Part shown: piece by piece, positions 46,707-55,796 of the stretch
How the letters are laid out: each line of letters begins with the position of its first letter
Position numbering within the stretch: the stretch's first letter is position 1
NCBI RefSeq assembly: GCF_001043895.1
Contig: NZ_JTHF01000046.1
Coordinates: forward strand, 1-57,262
DNA length: 57,262 nt
DNA from: Methylobacterium indicum
Lineage (GTDB): Bacteria > Pseudomonadota > Alphaproteobacteria > Rhizobiales > Beijerinckiaceae
Reading direction: 5' to 3'
Notes under the pieces: generated by a model
Databases searched by the model: none
Told to the model about the DNA's origin: nothing
The model's input: only the letters and a program-made list of their open reading frames with translations
Made by a program: the position numbers and the translations under genes

Positions 46707-47324
46707 ATGCCCATGATGCTCCGTTCCACCCTCGCCACGCTCCTGGTCCTGGCCGCCGTCCCGGCGCTCGCCCAGCCGAAGCCCGATCCCGACTGGCCCT
46801 GCGCCCAGCGCAAGGTCTCGACGCTGGGTCCCGGCGCGGTCTGGACCGGGCCCGACCCGACCCAGGCTCTGGCCGAGTGGGGCAACGACACCGACGCGGC
46901 CCTGCTGGCGCAAAAAATCGCGTCGCGTCGGCTGCCGCTGGACGAGGTCGACGGCCTCCTCGACGCGTTCACGGCCAAGCTCGACAAGGCCGAGAAGGAT
47001 GCCCGCCTGACCCGCGTCTTCGCCGGCGTGTTCGAGGTGCTGAACGGCGAGCGCGACAAGGTGGTGGCCGGCATCGGCCGCTACGCCCGCGGCCAGAAGG
47101 TGATGGCCGAGCGCATCCGCGACGAGGCCGGGCGGATCAGCGAGGTCAAGACCGCGCCGGACGTCCCCGACACGAAGGAACTCGCCGAAATCGAATCCCG
47201 CTTCAATTGGGACAAGCGCATCTTCCAGGAGCGCAGCCAGTCGCTGACCTATGTCTGCGAGGTGCCGACCCTGCTGGAGCAGCGGCTGGGCGCGATCGCG
47301 AAGAAGATCCAGGCAAGGCTGTGA
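46707..47324 (+). CDS. Exported protein, last gene of the lut block
   Basis: A 205-residue exported protein. The signal peptide is MPMMLRSTLATLLVLAAVPALAQ, followed by PDPDWPCAQRKVSTLGPGAVWTGPD and a mostly helical domain (LDAFTAKLDKAEKDARLTRVFAGVFEVLNGERDK). Two cysteines (WPCAQ and YVCEV) may form a disulfide. It corresponds by position to lutG. The block ends here: no TonB receptor gene (lutH) follows; the next gene is fhcC on the other strand. ATGs at 46713 and 46716 are alternative starts. Confidence 0.78.
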   Translation: MPMMLRSTLATLLVLAAVPALAQPKPDPDWPCAQRKVSTLGPGAVWTGPDPTQALAEWGNDTDAALLAQKIASRRLPLDEVDGLLDAFTAKLDKAEKDARLTRVFAGVFEVLNGERDKVVAGIGRYARGQKVMAERIRDEAGRISEVKTAPDVPDTKELAEIESRFNWDKRIFQERSQSLTYVCEVPTLLEQRLGAIAKKIQARL

Positions 47325-47366
47325 CGGAGCCTGCCTCCCCACGACGAGCCTGAATCCCCTCCGCGT

Positions 47367-47502
47367 CATCCCGGGGCCGCGCAGCGGAGCCCGGGATCCG
47401 GACGCTCAGGTCTTGCAGGACGAGGCGGGACGCGTCCCGACTTCCATGGAACCATCTGCGGTTCCGGATCCCGGGCTCTCGCCTGCGGCGAGCCCCGGGA
47501 TG
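47367..47502. repeat. Inverted repeat between the convergent lut and fhc blocks
   Basis: CATCCCGGGGC...GCCCGGGATCCGGA (47367-47402) is mirrored by TCCGGATCCCGGGC...GCCCCGGGATG (47463-47502). Each arm is itself nearly palindromic. It lies between converging operons and may serve as a bidirectional terminator or be a dispersed palindromic repeat. Confidence 0.75.
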
Positions 47503-47559
47503 CCCCTGCCAGGTGGACGCGTGTTCGCGGGCACACCCCCGCACCAGCGATGACCGCTC

Positions 47560-48357
47560 TCACCCCGCCGGGGTGAACAACTCCCCCTTGCCCAGGGTCG
47601 CGAGGTCGCCGCCGTAGCGGCGCATCGATCCGCGCAGCAGGGCCGCCGCCTCGGGGGAATGCGCCGCGATCGACTTCGCCAGCAAGCGCAGCACCACGAG
47701 ATCCTGTCTCCCGGTCTCGGCGAAGGTCGGCAGCAGGGCGCCGTGGCGGGCGGCCACCAGGGTGCCGCGGCGCATGCCGTAGCCCGGATGGTCGCCGACG
47801 ACTTCGGCCACGATCGTACCGGCGATCATGCGCGAGCCCGCATGGTCCCCGGCCTGCTTCACCACGATCAAGCCGGCGCGCATCCGGTCGCCGAGGCGGT
47901 CGCCGGCGCGACCGCCGATCAGCAGCGTCGCGCCGTCGAGCCCAGCGGGGGCGCCGTGGATCGCGCCGCCGGCGCTCTCGGCGGCGTCGCCGTCTATGCG
48001 GATCGTACCGCCCTTGGCCGCCGTGCCGGCGAAGGGGCCGGCGGAGCCCGAGACCGTGATCGTGCCGCCCGTCATGCCGGCGCCGAGGCGCTGGCCGACA
48101 TCGCCCTCGATCACGATCCGGCCGGCTTCGAGGCCGGCGCCGATCCGGTCGAGGCGGTCGGTGGCACCGACGATCCGCAACTCGTCGGCCCCGTCGAGGG
48201 CGACCGCAAAGCAATCGCCGAGGGTGAGGCCGTGGCGGCTGGTGCCGACCGGCAGCCGGGCGGCCTCGCCCTCGGACAGGCCGGCCAGCGCCGCGGGGGT
48301 GATCCCGGCGAGATCCAGGCGTTCGGGAGGCGCGGCGCGTAGGGTCAGGGTGGTCAT
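47560..48357 (-). CDS. fhcC: Formyltransferase/hydrolase complex subunit C
   Basis: A 265-residue homologue of FwdC/FmdC. The right-handed helix formed by GxxxGxxxxxG repeats is evident (GDVGQRLGAGMTGGTITVSG, AGDRLGDRMRAGLIVVKQAGD, DHPGYGMRRGTLVAA). It is a structural subunit of the Fhc complex, which transfers formyl from formyl-H4MPT to methylofuran and hydrolyses it to formate. The ATG overlaps the fhcD stop (48354-48357), so translation is coupled. Last gene of fhcB-A-D-C. Confidence 0.95.
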   Translation of the reverse strand: MTTLTLRAAPPERLDLAGITPAALAGLSEGEAARLPVGTSRHGLTLGDCFAVALDGADELRIVGATDRLDRIGAGLEAGRIVIEGDVGQRLGAGMTGGTITVSGSAGPFAGTAAKGGTIRIDGDAAESAGGAIHGAPAGLDGATLLIGGRAGDRLGDRMRAGLIVVKQAGDHAGSRMIAGTIVAEVVGDHPGYGMRRGTLVAARHGALLPTFAETGRQDLVVLRLLAKSIAAHSPEAAALLRGSMRRYGGDLATLGKGELFTPAG

Positions 48358-49286
48358 GCGGCCTCTCCGAGCAGGTCCCGGAGGTGGAAGTGGTGGCGCC
48401 CGAGATTGCCGCCGTAATTGCCCGCCGTGACCGCGACGAGGCCGAGATCGGCCCCGGCCTTCGTCGAGGCGTGGAGCGCCGCCCGCATCGCCGCCGAGAC
48501 GGTGCCGGCCGAGAGCCCGTCGATGACGATCTCCAGCACCACGTCGACCTCCGGCGGCAGGAGCGAGCCGGCGCGGCCCTTCAGGGTCGGGCAATAGGCG
48601 TCGTTGGTCGAGGCCATCATGCCCTTGGTGCGTGCGCCGACCTTGGAGCCGGAGCGGACGACGCCGCCCGGGAAGGGCAGGATCGCGTCCGGGATCGCGC
48701 GGGCCGCCGCCACCGCGATCTCGGCCACCCGCAGGGTGTCGGGGAAGCGCCGGCCGAGGAACAGCAGGTTGCCGCCGCCGACCGCGCCCTGGATCGTCGG
48801 CACGGAATGCTCGCAGACGAACTCGCCGTCCATCACCGGGGTGCGCCAGTAGCGACGCCCGTCGACGCGCTTGGCCGTGGCGAAGCCGTCGCCGAAATAG
48901 CGGATCGCCCCGCCGAGCTTGATCGCCTTGGCGGCGTTGGGGTCGTCCCAGGCGATGCCGGCATAGACCGCGCTGCCCGGCGAGGTCAGCACGCATTGGC
49001 CGACCCGGCGCAGGAGTTGGTCCTTGAGGCCGCCGGCATCGAAGCCGAACAGGAGGACGCGCACCCCGGGGCGCCCGTCCGGGGTGTCGTCGGGCGAGAG
49101 CACGGTGTCGATGCCCGCTTCCGCCCCGCAGCCGATCACCGAGGTGGCGAAGCCGGTCATGGTGACGGCGGCGATCATCGCCCATTCGGCGGTGTCGGCG
49201 GTGAGCACCAGGGCGGTGCCCGCCATGTCGAAGGCCTCCGCGAAGGTATCCTCGACCCGGATGCCGTTGAGGATCAGGTCCGGCAT
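48354..49286 (-). CDS. fhcD: Formylmethanofuran:H4MPT formyltransferase subunit
   Basis: A 310-residue homologue of archaeal Ftr, the subunit that moves the formyl group between H4MPT and methylofuran. It begins MPDLILNGIRVEDTFAEAFD, the Ftr opening, and includes CVLTSPGSAVYAGI and VGARTKGMMASTNDAYCPTLKGR. Length is close to archaeal Ftr (about 297). It overlaps fhcA by 13 bp and fhcC by 4 bp, pointing to coupled translation of a stoichiometric complex. Confidence 0.96.
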   Translation of the reverse strand: MPDLILNGIRVEDTFAEAFDMAGTALVLTADTAEWAMIAAVTMTGFATSVIGCGAEAGIDTVLSPDDTPDGRPGVRVLLFGFDAGGLKDQLLRRVGQCVLTSPGSAVYAGIAWDDPNAAKAIKLGGAIRYFGDGFATAKRVDGRRYWRTPVMDGEFVCEHSVPTIQGAVGGGNLLFLGRRFPDTLRVAEIAVAAARAIPDAILPFPGGVVRSGSKVGARTKGMMASTNDAYCPTLKGRAGSLLPPEVDVVLEIVIDGLSAGTVSAAMRAALHASTKAGADLGLVAVTAGNYGGNLGRHHFHLRDLLGEAA

Positions 49287-50914
49287 GCCACCGCCTCGAA
49301 AACCGGCTCGTCCGCCCGGCGGCCCGGGAAGGCCGCGTCGGGAACGGTGAAGCTCGACAGGCCGGCACCGAAGCGGCCCTGGAGATAGGACTCCGTCCGC
49401 CGCGCCATGCCGGCATCGGCCTCGACGGAGAGCTGGAGCGTGCGGCCGCGGGTCCAGGCGACGACCTCGCCGTCCTCGACGATCACCGTGCCGTCCTTGA
49501 TCACCCGGTGGGCGCGGGCGAACATCGCGGTCCGGTCCGCCTGGTCGCGGTAGACCGCGATATCGGCCCGTGCCCCGGGGCGCAGGTGGCCGCGGTCGGT
49601 GAGGCCCAAGAGCTTCGCCGGCCCCGAGCGGGTGAGCTGCGCCACCTCGGTGAGGGTGTATTCGCGCTCGATTCCCGCGAGGCCCGAGCGCTCGGCGGCG
49701 ACCTTGGGATGGGCAGCGACCTCGCGGTCCCGCGCCTCCTTGTCCATCAGGAGGTGAAGGATGCGCGGATAGGCGGTGAACGGCCCGCCATTCGGATGGT
49801 CGGTGGTCAGGATGGTGCGCTCCGGGTCGGGCGAGAGCAGCATCAGCTCGAGCCCGATGGCGAATTGCAGCGACGAGGTCGGGCCGCGGTCGCGGTAGCG
49901 GAACGGCACGATGCCGCCGCCCTCGGCGTCGCCGGCATTGACGATCCACTTCTTCGGGCTCGCCCCCTTGCGGCCGGCGAACTGGCGCAGGACGTCGAGG
50001 GAGATGGTCGCGGTCTGGCCGAACACCACCTGGCCGACATCGAGGGTAGCGTTGGGATGGCGCGCCAGCGCCTCGGCGATCCGCGGCGCGGCCGACTTGA
50101 AGCCGCCGGTCAGCGGGTTGTCCTTGTCCAGGGCCGCGTAGGCGTAGAACTGGGCGTGGGCGAAGTGGATCCGCCGGCCCTCCGCCGCCTCGAGGGTCTC
50201 GATCAGGCTGTCGTCGGCCCCGGGCAGGCCGAGATTGCTGCAATGGACGTGAAGCGGGTGGGGTACCTTGAGTGCCTCGACCGCGTCGAGGAGCCCGTCG
50301 AGGATTTGTCGGGAGGTCAGCCCGTAGGCCGGCACCTCGTCGTCGAGGGAGAAGCGCACCGCTCCGTCCTTGAAGGCGTCGGCGCCGCCGGCATTGATCA
50401 CCTTGACGCCGAGCGCCCGGGAGGTCGCGACGTTGAGCGCCACGAGGTCGCGCACCGCATCCGCGCTCTCGCGGTCGCGCAGGAGCTGGAGCAGCTGGTC
50501 GTCGTTGCCCATCACGCACAGGCCGCCCCGGTCGAGGAGCGGGATCTCGGCGAGTTCGAGCTGGGTGGCGAGCGCGTTGACCGGCGGCATCGCCGGCTCG
50601 ACGGCGGTGGTGTAGCCCATCCGGGCGTAGAGCAGGCCGACGTCGCGGCCCGACCCGTGCGGGTTCGGCGCGTCGGGCTCGGACACGCCGAGCTCCGGCA
50701 GCAGCAGGCGCGCCAGCACGACGTTGCCGCCGGCGATATGCGAATGGACCTCGACGCCGCCCGCCATGACGATGCAGCCGGCGGCATCGATGGTGCGGTC
50801 GGGCCCGCGATCCGGGGTGGCGACGATGCGGCCGTCCTCGATCCAGACGTCACTGACGGAGTCGCGCCCGGCGGTCGGATCGACCACCCGGCCGCCGGCG
50901 ATGCGGGTCAGCAT
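49274..50914 (-). CDS. fhcA: Formyltransferase/hydrolase complex subunit A (amidohydrolase)
   Basis: A 546-residue amidohydrolase-fold subunit, homologous to FwdA. The binuclear metal motif HSHIAGG (His57/His59) is present, as are VINAGGADAFKDGAVRFSLDDE, PHPLHVHCSNLG and TTDHPNGGPFTAYP (catalytic Asp region). It would hydrolyse formylmethylofuran to formate. The start at 50914 overlaps fhcB by 7 bp. Methylofuran is reported to stay bound to the Fhc complex and to carry formyl units between the FhcD and FhcA sites. Confidence 0.96.
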   Translation of the reverse strand: MLTRIAGGRVVDPTAGRDSVSDVWIEDGRIVATPDRGPDRTIDAAGCIVMAGGVEVHSHIAGGNVVLARLLLPELGVSEPDAPNPHGSGRDVGLLYARMGYTTAVEPAMPPVNALATQLELAEIPLLDRGGLCVMGNDDQLLQLLRDRESADAVRDLVALNVATSRALGVKVINAGGADAFKDGAVRFSLDDEVPAYGLTSRQILDGLLDAVEALKVPHPLHVHCSNLGLPGADDSLIETLEAAEGRRIHFAHAQFYAYAALDKDNPLTGGFKSAAPRIAEALARHPNATLDVGQVVFGQTATISLDVLRQFAGRKGASPKKWIVNAGDAEGGGIVPFRYRDRGPTSSLQFAIGLELMLLSPDPERTILTTDHPNGGPFTAYPRILHLLMDKEARDREVAAHPKVAAERSGLAGIEREYTLTEVAQLTRSGPAKLLGLTDRGHLRPGARADIAVYRDQADRTAMFARAHRVIKDGTVIVEDGEVVAWTRGRTLQLSVEADAGMARRTESYLQGRFGAGLSSFTVPDAAFPGRRADEPVFEAVACRT

Positions 50915-52011
50915 GAGGCGGAAAGCTCCGTAGGGGCCGCAGGCGCACGCATCGGTGCGGCGGCGAGGCGGTCGTGGAGGTCGGCGAGGATGGCGGCGGC
51001 GTCCGGAGCCGCGGCCGCGGCGGGCGCCCCGGCCTCGTGCCAGGCGATCGCGGCCCGGCCGGGATGCCAGAGGGCGGCGCCGGCCGTTTCGCCCGGCACG
51101 GCTACTGCGATCACGATCCGTGCCTCGCTGCCGGTCGGCGTCCCGAGGAGCGCCACGCTCGGCACGGTGCGGGTCCAGGCGGGCAGGGGAGCCGGCAGGG
51201 CGGCGAGCCACAGGGCCGCGTCGACCTCGCCGGCGGCGACCTGCCGTCCGGAATCGAAGCGCCAGGGATCGTGCTCGGGGCGCCCGCGGCCGAAGCCGAC
51301 GCGCGGCCCCTGGCCGGTGCTCCAGGCCGCGACCTGCATGGCGGTGCGGCCCTGATGGGCATCGCCGAGGGCGAGCGCGAAGCAGCGGGTGGTCTCGTTG
51401 AGGTCCTTGACGAGACCGGTCAGCATCTCGGCCCCGAGGGCGCCGATCTCGGCCGGGTCGTAGACGATCACGCCGTAGAGGGCGTCGCGCAGGCGCGCCG
51501 CGAGGTCGGCCAGCGGATGGGGACCGGCGACGCGGCCGGCGACGAGCCCGCGCAGCAGCCCGATCGCCGCCGGGATCCCGGCCTCGCCCGCCGGGTAGGC
51601 GACGTGCCGAACGGCGCCGTCGCCGGTGCCGCCGAGGGTCGCGAGCGTGCGCGGACGACCCGAGGCCCGGCCCCGCACGGGATCGCCCGCCGCGAGATCG
51701 GGCACGAGACCGGCGGTCCAGGGCGCCTGCCCGACGACCAGCACGAGGTCGGCCCGGCCCCGCGCCTCGGCCGGGGTCGTCGCCATGGCACCGACTGACG
51801 CGAGCGCGCCGAGATCGGCGTAGACCGCCGCGCCCGCCGCGGGATCGACGGAGGCGCCGACGGTCCGGGCGAGGTCGAAGGCCGCCTGCACGGCGGCCGC
51901 GTCGGCGCAGAGGCCGGCGACGAGGGGGCTGCGCGCCCCCGCCAGCAGCTCCGCCGCCGCCGCGACCGCCGCGTCGCGTTCCACCGCTTGCCCGTCGATC
52001 CAGGCCGTCAT
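50908..52011 (-). CDS. fhcB: Formyltransferase/hydrolase complex subunit B
   Basis: A 367-residue homologue of the FwdB/FmdB redox subunit. The molybdopterin-enzyme fold is recognisable (GASVDPAAGAAVYADLGAL, RADLVLVVGQAPWT), but the N-terminal four-cysteine iron-sulfur motif is missing and the few cysteines are scattered. This agrees with bacterial Fhc complexes being hydrolytic instead of redox-active. First gene of the operon; 282 bp separate it from the divergent MptG-like gene, so a shared regulatory region is likely there. Confidence 0.94.
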   Translation of the reverse strand: MTAWIDGQAVERDAAVAAAAELLAGARSPLVAGLCADAAAVQAAFDLARTVGASVDPAAGAAVYADLGALASVGAMATTPAEARGRADLVLVVGQAPWTAGLVPDLAAGDPVRGRASGRPRTLATLGGTGDGAVRHVAYPAGEAGIPAAIGLLRGLVAGRVAGPHPLADLAARLRDALYGVIVYDPAEIGALGAEMLTGLVKDLNETTRCFALALGDAHQGRTAMQVAAWSTGQGPRVGFGRGRPEHDPWRFDSGRQVAAGEVDAALWLAALPAPLPAWTRTVPSVALLGTPTGSEARIVIAVAVPGETAGAALWHPGRAAIAWHEAGAPAAAAAPDAAAILADLHDRLAAAPMRAPAAPTELSASC

Positions 52012-52293
52012 CCGCCCTCGCTCACGTCTTCGCGGTCCCGTGGATCGCCCGACCCGGACCCCGCTTCGATTCCGCGCCGGACGGTCGCATCCGGGAGGGC
52101 GGCGAGGCAAGTCCCCCGAAAGTCCGGCTCGCCGCACCGGGCGCCAGAAAATATCCGCCCCGCACCGTTGCGCCGAGAGTTGCCCAGGCGACCGACGGTG
52201 TGGGACAGTCCCGCGGCGGGACGGCCCGGCGCGGCCGCCCGGGCGGCAGGGTCGGGCAGCAGGGCAGGAAGCGAGGCCGGTTTGGCGCACGGG

Positions 52294-53262
52294 ATGGGGA
52301 CGGCGCGGGCTGAGGTGCGGGTGCGCGCCCCGGCGCGGCTGCATTTCGGCTTCCTCGACCTGCATGGCGGGCTCGGCCGGCGCTTCGGCAGCATCGGGCT
52401 CGGGCTCGACGCGCCCGGCATCGACCTCACCGCCGCGCGGGCCGACACCCTCCGGGTCACCGGGGCCGACGGGCCCGGCATCGCCGCCGAATGCGCGCGG
52501 GTGCGCGGCTACGCGGCGCTCGCGGCCCGCCATCTCGGGGTGCCGGAGACGGGGGCCTTCCACCTCGCGGAGGCGATCCCCGCCCATGCGGGCTTCGGCT
52601 CGGGCACGCAGCTCGCCCTCTCGGTCGCCGCGGCCCTCGCGGCGCTCCACGGCGCCCCCTTCGCGCCCGCCGCCTTCGCGGACGTCCTCGACCGCGGCAA
52701 CCGCTCGGGCGTGGGCCTCGCCGCCTTCGTCACCGGCGGCCTCATCGTCGATGGCGGGCGCGACGAGACCGACGCGCCGCCGCCCGTGATCGCCCGGCTC
52801 GCCTTCCCGGAGGCCTGGCGGGTGGTGCTGATGCTCGATGCGGGCCGCACCGGCGTCCACGGTTCCGAGGAGCGCCGGGCCTTCCGCGAGCTGCCCCGGT
52901 TCCCCGCCGCGGAGGCGGCCGAGATCTGCCGCACGGTGCTGATGCAGGTGCTGCCCGCGGCCGTGACCGAGGATCTGCCGCGCTTCGGCTCCGGCATCAC
53001 CGGGATCCAGCGCCGGATCGGCGACTACTTCGCCCCGCACCAGGGCGGGCGCTACGCCAGCGACGCGGTGGCGGCGGCGCTCGCCACCGTGGAGGCGGAG
53101 GGTATCGCGGGCTTCGGCCAGAGTTCCTGGGGGCCGACCGGCTTCGCCCTCGTCGCCGGTGCGGCGGAGGCCGAGGCGCTGGTCGCGACCCTGCGCGCCC
53201 GCCACCCGGACCTGGGCTACCGCATCGCGCGCGGGCGCAACCGGGGCGCCGAGATCGGCTGA
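52294..53262 (+). CDS. Beta-ribofuranosylaminobenzene 5'-phosphate synthase (MptG-type), H4MPT synthesis
   Basis: A 322-residue GHMP-like enzyme that joins 4-hydroxybenzoate or p-aminobenzoate with PRPP, the first committed step of methanopterin synthesis. It begins VRVRAPARLHFGFLDLHGGLGRRFGSIGLGLD. The GHMP glycine loop is AHAGFGSGTQLALSVAAAL, and the C-terminus has GFGQSSWGPTGFALV. In M. extorquens this is orf4. The start at 52294 is the nearest ATG to the family start; a TTG at 52281 is possible. It opens the plus-strand H4MPT block. Confidence 0.92.
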   Translation: MGTARAEVRVRAPARLHFGFLDLHGGLGRRFGSIGLGLDAPGIDLTAARADTLRVTGADGPGIAAECARVRGYAALAARHLGVPETGAFHLAEAIPAHAGFGSGTQLALSVAAALAALHGAPFAPAAFADVLDRGNRSGVGLAAFVTGGLIVDGGRDETDAPPPVIARLAFPEAWRVVLMLDAGRTGVHGSEERRAFRELPRFPAAEAAEICRTVLMQVLPAAVTEDLPRFGSGITGIQRRIGDYFAPHQGGRYASDAVAAALATVEAEGIAGFGQSSWGPTGFALVAGAAEAEALVATLRARHPDLGYRIARGRNRGAEIG

Positions 53263-53443
53263 GAGAGAATTCGGAAGCCATCTTCCGAGAATCCGCCGGG
53301 CCGGACCGACTCGAACTGGCGCAACAGCACTATCGTACAAGACACAGGCGGGACCGCCCGGCTTAGAAGGCGGGACGGCACCCGTCACGGCACGGGCTGC
53401 CGGTGCGGTCGCCCGGCTGCGCCGCTCCCGACAGGAGGTTCGA

Positions 53444-54352
53444 ATGGCCCGCTCGATCCTGCACATGCTGACGCCGCTCAAGCACATGAGTCCGTTCGAC
53501 GTGAACATGGCGGTGGATGCGGGCTTCGAGGTCGTCTCGACCTACACCGCCGTGGAGCCGGGCGAGGTGGTGCCGCTGGTCCAGGACTCGATCTTCTCCC
53601 GCGCGCCTCAGGACGGCACCCGCACGGCGATCTTCATCGGCGGCAAGAACGCCGAGGCCTCCCTCGACATGGTGGACGCGGCGACGAGCGCCTTCGTGCC
53701 GCCCTTCGCCAACCACGTCTTCGCCGACCCGGCCGGCTCCTTCACCACCGGGGCCGCGATGGTGGCCTGCGTGCGCAAGGCGCTGCACGACAGGTTCGGC
53801 GAGGGGCTCGCGGGCAAGCGCGTCGCGATCTACGGCGGCACCGGCGTCGTCGCCTATTGCGCCGCGGTCATCGCCGCCCAGGAGGGCGCCCACCCGGTCC
53901 TCGTCGGCTATAACGGCCGCGAGCGGGTGGCGGCGATCGCCGAGAGCATCCGCACCCGGTTCGGCGTCGCGGTCGAGGCCGCCGACGGCTCGGACCAGGC
54001 CGGCCGGCTCGCGGCGGCCCGGGACGCCGAGGTGATCCTGTCGGCGGCGGCCGCCGGCGTGCAGGTGCTGAGCGCCGAGGACCTGACCCAGGCCGGCCGC
54101 CTGCTCGTCGCCGCCGACGTCAACGCCGTGCCGCCCGCCGGCATCGCGGGGATCGACGTCAACGCCGATGCGGTCCCGCTGCCGAGCGGACGGGGCGTGG
54201 GCATCGGCGCGCTCGCCATCGGCAACGTCAAGTACGGTACTCAGGCCGGGCTCTTCCGCCGCCTGCTCCAGGCCGACCAGCCCCTGGTCCTCGATTTCCG
54301 CGACGCCTATCGGCTCGCCGTCGAGCTGACCGGCCAAGCCGGACCCGCGTGA
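53444..54352 (+). CDS. mtdB: NAD(P)-dependent methylene-H4MPT dehydrogenase
   Basis: A 302-residue cytosolic enzyme oxidising methylene-H4MPT to methenyl-H4MPT. It starts MARSILHMLTPLKHMSPFDV, the MtdB N-terminus rather than the MtdA one, and has FVPPFANHVFADPAGSFTTGAAMVA and the nucleotide-binding loop VAIYGGTGVVAYCAAVIAAQ. ACAGGAGG lies six bases before the ATG. A 181-bp gap separates it from the MptG-like gene, and orf5 follows after 40 bp. Confidence 0.97.
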   Translation: MARSILHMLTPLKHMSPFDVNMAVDAGFEVVSTYTAVEPGEVVPLVQDSIFSRAPQDGTRTAIFIGGKNAEASLDMVDAATSAFVPPFANHVFADPAGSFTTGAAMVACVRKALHDRFGEGLAGKRVAIYGGTGVVAYCAAVIAAQEGAHPVLVGYNGRERVAAIAESIRTRFGVAVEAADGSDQAGRLAAARDAEVILSAAAAGVQVLSAEDLTQAGRLLVAADVNAVPPAGIAGIDVNADAVPLPSGRGVGIGALAIGNVKYGTQAGLFRRLLQADQPLVLDFRDAYRLAVELTGQAGPA

Positions 54353-54392
54353 CCCGACGGGACGAGACCGGACGGGCGGGGACCTCGCGGCG

Positions 54393-55607
54393 ATGACCGG
54401 CGAGGCGGTGCTGATCGCCGCGCAATCCGGGCGGGCGCTCGCCGCCGCGGCGCGCCGGGCCGGCTACCGGCCCTTCGTGGCCGACCTGTTCGGCGACGAC
54501 GACACCCGGTCCCTCGCCGCCGGCTACCGGCGCGTGCCGGGCCGCCTCGGCGCCGGCCCGGGGGCCCGCGGCGTGGAGGCGGCCCTCGCCGCCCTGGCGG
54601 CGGAAGCCGGCCCCGCGGTCGGCCTCGTCCTCGGCTCCGGCTTCGAGGGATCGCCCGGCCTGATGCGACGCCTCGCGGAGCGGTATCCCCTGCTCGGCGC
54701 CTCGCCCGACGCGGTGGCGGCGCTGAAGGACCCGGACTCTTTCGCGGCGTCGTGCGCCCGCCTCGGCATTCCACACCCCGAGATCGCCCTGGCGCCGGTG
54801 GCGGCCCCCGATTCCTGGCTCGTGAAGCGGCGCGGCGCCTCGGGCGGCGGCCACGTTCGGGCGGCCCGGACGGGACGGCTGCCGAGGAACGCCTATCTCC
54901 AGCGCCGCGTGCCGGGCCGGCCGCACGCCCTCGCGGCGCTCGCCGACGGGCGCGGGATCGCCGTGCTGGCCGCGAGCGAGCAATGGACCGCGCCGGGCGC
55001 GGACCGGCCCTTCCGCTATGCCGGCGCCGTCGGTCCGGTCGCCCTGCCGGACGGCGTGCGGGCTGCGGTCGTGGAGGCACTCGCCGGCCTCGTCGCCGCG
55101 ACGGGCCTGCGCGGCCTCGTCAGCGCCGATGTCCTGGTCGAGGGCGAGGCGTGGTGGCTCCTCGAGGTCAATCCGCGGCCCGGCGCCACCCTCGACCTCC
55201 TCGATCGCGGGCCCGTGCCGCTCTTCGCGGCCCATCTCGCCGCGAGCCGGGGCCGGCTGCCGCGGGCCCTGCCGGTGCCTGGGGATGCGGCGGCGACCGA
55301 GATCCTCTATGCCGACGCGGCGATTCCCGCGGTTCCGGCCCTCGACTGGCCCGACTGGGCGATGGACCGCCCCGCCGCCGGCAGCCGGATCGAGGCCGGC
55401 GCCCCGATCTGCACGGTGATGGCCGAGGGAGCGGACGCGGTCGCGGCCCGCCGCGCCCTCGAAACCCGGGCGGCCGCGCTGCGGGCGCAGTTGACGAAAA
55501 GGCCAGGAGACGCCGCGTTGGCTTTCGCGCGCCGCAGCGTCATGCTCGGGGGCGAGGCGCGCGATCCCCTCTTTCGTGCGGGAGGGGGGATCACGCGCCC
55601 CGACTAG
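54393..55607 (+). CDS. orf5: Orf5, ATP-grasp protein of the H4MPT/methylofuran cluster
   Basis: A 404-residue ATP-grasp ligase-like protein. Segments visible: VGLVLGSGFEGSPGLMRRLAERYPLLGASP near 75-105, the nucleotide-lobe WLVKRRGASGGGHVR, and the metal/ATP end DVLVEGEAWWLLEVNPRPGATLDLLD near 245-270. It resembles MfnD-type ligases, so adding glutamate to the tyrosine part of methylofuran is one hypothesis; the function is not established here. It sits between mtdB and mch as in M. extorquens. Confidence 0.85.
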   Translation: MTGEAVLIAAQSGRALAAAARRAGYRPFVADLFGDDDTRSLAAGYRRVPGRLGAGPGARGVEAALAALAAEAGPAVGLVLGSGFEGSPGLMRRLAERYPLLGASPDAVAALKDPDSFAASCARLGIPHPEIALAPVAAPDSWLVKRRGASGGGHVRAARTGRLPRNAYLQRRVPGRPHALAALADGRGIAVLAASEQWTAPGADRPFRYAGAVGPVALPDGVRAAVVEALAGLVAATGLRGLVSADVLVEGEAWWLLEVNPRPGATLDLLDRGPVPLFAAHLAASRGRLPRALPVPGDAAATEILYADAAIPAVPALDWPDWAMDRPAAGSRIEAGAPICTVMAEGADAVAARRALETRAAALRAQLTKRPGDAALAFARRSVMLGGEARDPLFRAGGGITRPD

Positions 55608-55610
55608 ACC

Positions 55611-55637
55611 GCGCCCGATCGCGTCGCGATCGGGCGC
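55611..55637 (+). terminator. Hairpin between orf5 and mch
   Basis: GCGCCCGATCGCG faces CGCGATCGGGCGC around a single T, starting 3 bp after the orf5 stop; TGCTCTAGGTCTTT follows. It is probably a (partial) terminator, so mch may have its own promoter in the remaining 160 bp. Confidence 0.6.
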
Positions 55638-55796
55638 TGCTCTAGGTCTTTGATCTTGCCGCATTTTCTACGACGAACCGGTATTCGCTCCGTCGGAAGA
55701 TGCTCTCGCGTCCCAAGGGGCCTCGAAGACCCCGATCGATTCGACCGGCCGACCGGAGGCCGACACGCCCCGGCCCGGCCCAAGGGAGTCCACCCG

